Shown here: positions 62,941 through 64,000 of the stretch, piece by piece | Layout of the letters: every line of letters starts with the position of its first letter | Numbering within the stretch: position 1 is the first letter of the stretch | Source: Bacteroidaceae bacterium | GTDB lineage: Bacteria > Bacteroidota > Bacteroidia > Bacteroidales > Bacteroidaceae | Length of the DNA: 64,000 nt | Reading direction: 5' to 3' | Assembly (NCBI GenBank): GCA_017551925.1 | Contig: JAFZKA010000043.1 | Span: 1-64,000 of the forward strand | Notes under the pieces: model-generated | The model's database searches: none | The model's input: only the letters and a program-made list of their open reading frames with translations | Told to the model about the DNA's origin: nothing | Translations under genes and position numbers: made by a program

Positions 62941-64000
62941 TTTAATGTTCTGTTGTATGTCTTTAGTGCTTCATTTCTTACTCTTTCTGAAAATCTTTCA
63001 TCTGTGCTGGTCTTAAGAGCTGCAGATGCTATTTCCTCGGCACGGTATGACAGGTCATACCAACCCATTGCTTCCCATAGGACGGTCAGAATCAGGTCAT
63101 CCTCATCAGGATTGTCCAACAACTCCAACAGTTGAGGTATCATACTATGCACGGGATTGTTTCTCAGAGCACGGGCGCCGGCTTTGCGCTGTGTCTGGGT
63201 GGCAGTCCGGTCAAAAAGACGGGTATTCACCTCGGTAGGAATGGTTGTTGTGAAACTATGCAGCGCATTACGTATCAGTCCGCCTATGCTGTCATGATTG
63301 AGGTAACAATCAACGGTGGGATAGTATTTGTCAAACTCGTTAAGCACCATTGTTGAATCAAAAGTATGGAAAGCATTTGTTACATCAAACTCTATGCGCT
63401 CAGAGGTGTTGTTCTTTGATGCAATACGTACCAGTCCCGGTATAAGACGCTCATCGCCTGAGCGGCCTGCCATGTTGACGGCAAGACGCTGTGTCATCTC
63501 ATGACTGTCATCAAGAGCCAGAGCCAAGCATTCAACAAAGTTCTCATCACGGTAGCCTGACAGTTCCATCAGTGCAGCCAAACGTACAATACCTGAATGT
63601 GATGTTTTGAACTTGTCAGCAATCAGATCAGAGTAATTCCTGTTGCTGTTACGGAGCCTGTTCAGCGCAAGTATCTGCATGGCGGGATAGCCGTCTTTAA
63701 GTTGTTTCTTCCAGAAACCGTCATTGGCATTATTGATGGCATCATTTACATCAAAGTCAGTCTTTACAGCAGGAGTAAAACTGAATGTGGGATCTCCAAA
63801 CAGATGCTGTTCCATGAAAGCCCCGAACTGTGCCATGTGACCTGCACGCATGCCAAGTCCCATAAGACCTATGAAATGATCTGCCCATTTATCCTGAAGT
63901 ACGTTTACGGTATTGGCCAGCACAACTATGGTTCCGTTTCCCTGACCGAACAGATATCCCTCCTGAATGCTCTCGTCACGATGGAAAGAGCCGTTATAGC
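62937..64000 (-). CDS. HEAT-repeat protein, C-terminal part (clan CD-like N-part?)
   Basis: The frame is open to the right edge (first visible residues 'YNGSFHRDESIQEGYLFGQG'), so the N-terminus is outside the window. The first ~70 residues ('TIVVLANTVNVLQDKWADHF', 'AFMEQHLFGDPTF') resemble the end of gingipain-like (C25) caspase-fold domains; this is a weak inference. Then follow HEAT-like helical repeats ('IVRLAALMELSGYRDENFVE', 'MIPQLLELLDNPDEDDLILT'). First visible gene of the coupled operon with the papain-like protease and HmuY-like lipoprotein. Confidence 0.72.
   Translation of the reverse strand, partial: YNGSFHRDESIQEGYLFGQGNGTIVVLANTVNVLQDKWADHFIGLMGLGMRAGHMAQFGAFMEQHLFGDPTFSFTPAVKTDFDVNDAINNANDGFWKKQLKDGYPAMQILALNRLRNSNRNYSDLIADKFKTSHSGIVRLAALMELSGYRDENFVECLALALDDSHEMTQRLAVNMAGRSGDERLIPGLVRIASKNNTSERIEFDVTNAFHTFDSTMVLNEFDKYYPTVDCYLNHDSIGGLIRNALHSFTTTIPTEVNTRLFDRTATQTQRKAGARALRNNPVHSMIPQLLELLDNPDEDDLILTVLWEAMGWYDLSYRAEEIASAALKTSTDERFSERVRNEALKTYNRTLK

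Overview
The window looks like a chromosomal segment of an uncultured or Prevotella-like member of the order Bacteroidales (phylum Bacteroidota). The evidence is all in the sequence: promoters of the type TTTG/TAnnTTTG instead of -35/-10 boxes, little Shine-Dalgarno, a hybrid two-component regulator with a Reg_prop sensor, 6-bladed beta-propeller and HmuY-type lipoproteins, a type IX secretion C-terminal domain, a fused FeoA-FeoB with its small Cys-rich partner, and a Wza/Wzc/PHP-phosphatase exopolysaccharide set. There is no prophage, insertion sequence, CRISPR array or rRNA. One tRNA gene (Ser, TGA) is present.

Layout. 1-6.0 kb: the end of a large secreted beta-sandwich protein, a YhcC-type radical SAM protein, and a row of secreted proteins (T9SS cargo, unknown protein, beta-propeller lipoprotein). 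6-16.8 kb: housekeeping and transport genes (C4-dicarboxylate transporter, MarC, GDP-mannose synthesis manA-manC, adenylate kinase fused to a WbuC-like cupin, GMP synthase without glutaminase domain, FeoAB, aminopeptidase P). 16.9-26.3 kb: envelope and secreted proteins, including a Gly-rich DUF4412-like protein, an M3 peptidase, a beta-helix/PepSY-like/clostripain gene group and a GH3 beta-glucosidase. 26.4-35 kb: methyltransferase, acyl-ACP thioesterase, exopolysaccharide export and tyrosine-kinase operon, and a lipid operon (acyltransferase, acyl-CoA ligase, hotdog thioesterase). 35.1-37.5 kb: a three-gene set like the methanogen homocysteine pathway. 37.8-48.7 kb: GH115 alpha-glucuronidase, a Gly-rich protein, CotH kinase, SGNH esterase and a divergent hybrid two-component regulator. 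48.7-60.9 kb: DNA repair genes nfo and mutS2, DUF389 protein, tRNA-Ser, GH43, TPR protein, pgk and serine acetyltransferase. 60.9-64 kb: a translationally coupled operon of a HEAT-repeat protein (cut by the window end), a papain-like protease and an HmuY-like haem-binding lipoprotein.

How it works together. GH115, GH43, GH3 and the SGNH esterase fit breakdown of glucuronoxylan-type plant polysaccharide in a gut or rumen habitat; the regulator at 44.7 kb may control the divergent esterase-CotH-Gly-rich group. The secreted proteases and HmuY suggest capture of peptides and haem, and Feo gives ferrous iron. 

The most unusual signals lie between genes. Three copies (12.5, 40.4 and 49.7 kb) of a previously unrecognised (to me) structured element share a conserved core, carry compensatory base changes, and are each closed by a stem whose sequence is different in each copy but self-complementary. 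A fourth, unrelated core at 37.5 kb has the same architecture. Two families of small palindromes, an inverted partial copy of the tRNA-Ser gene, and FGG-type glycine repeats shared by four unrelated secreted proteins are also worth follow-up.
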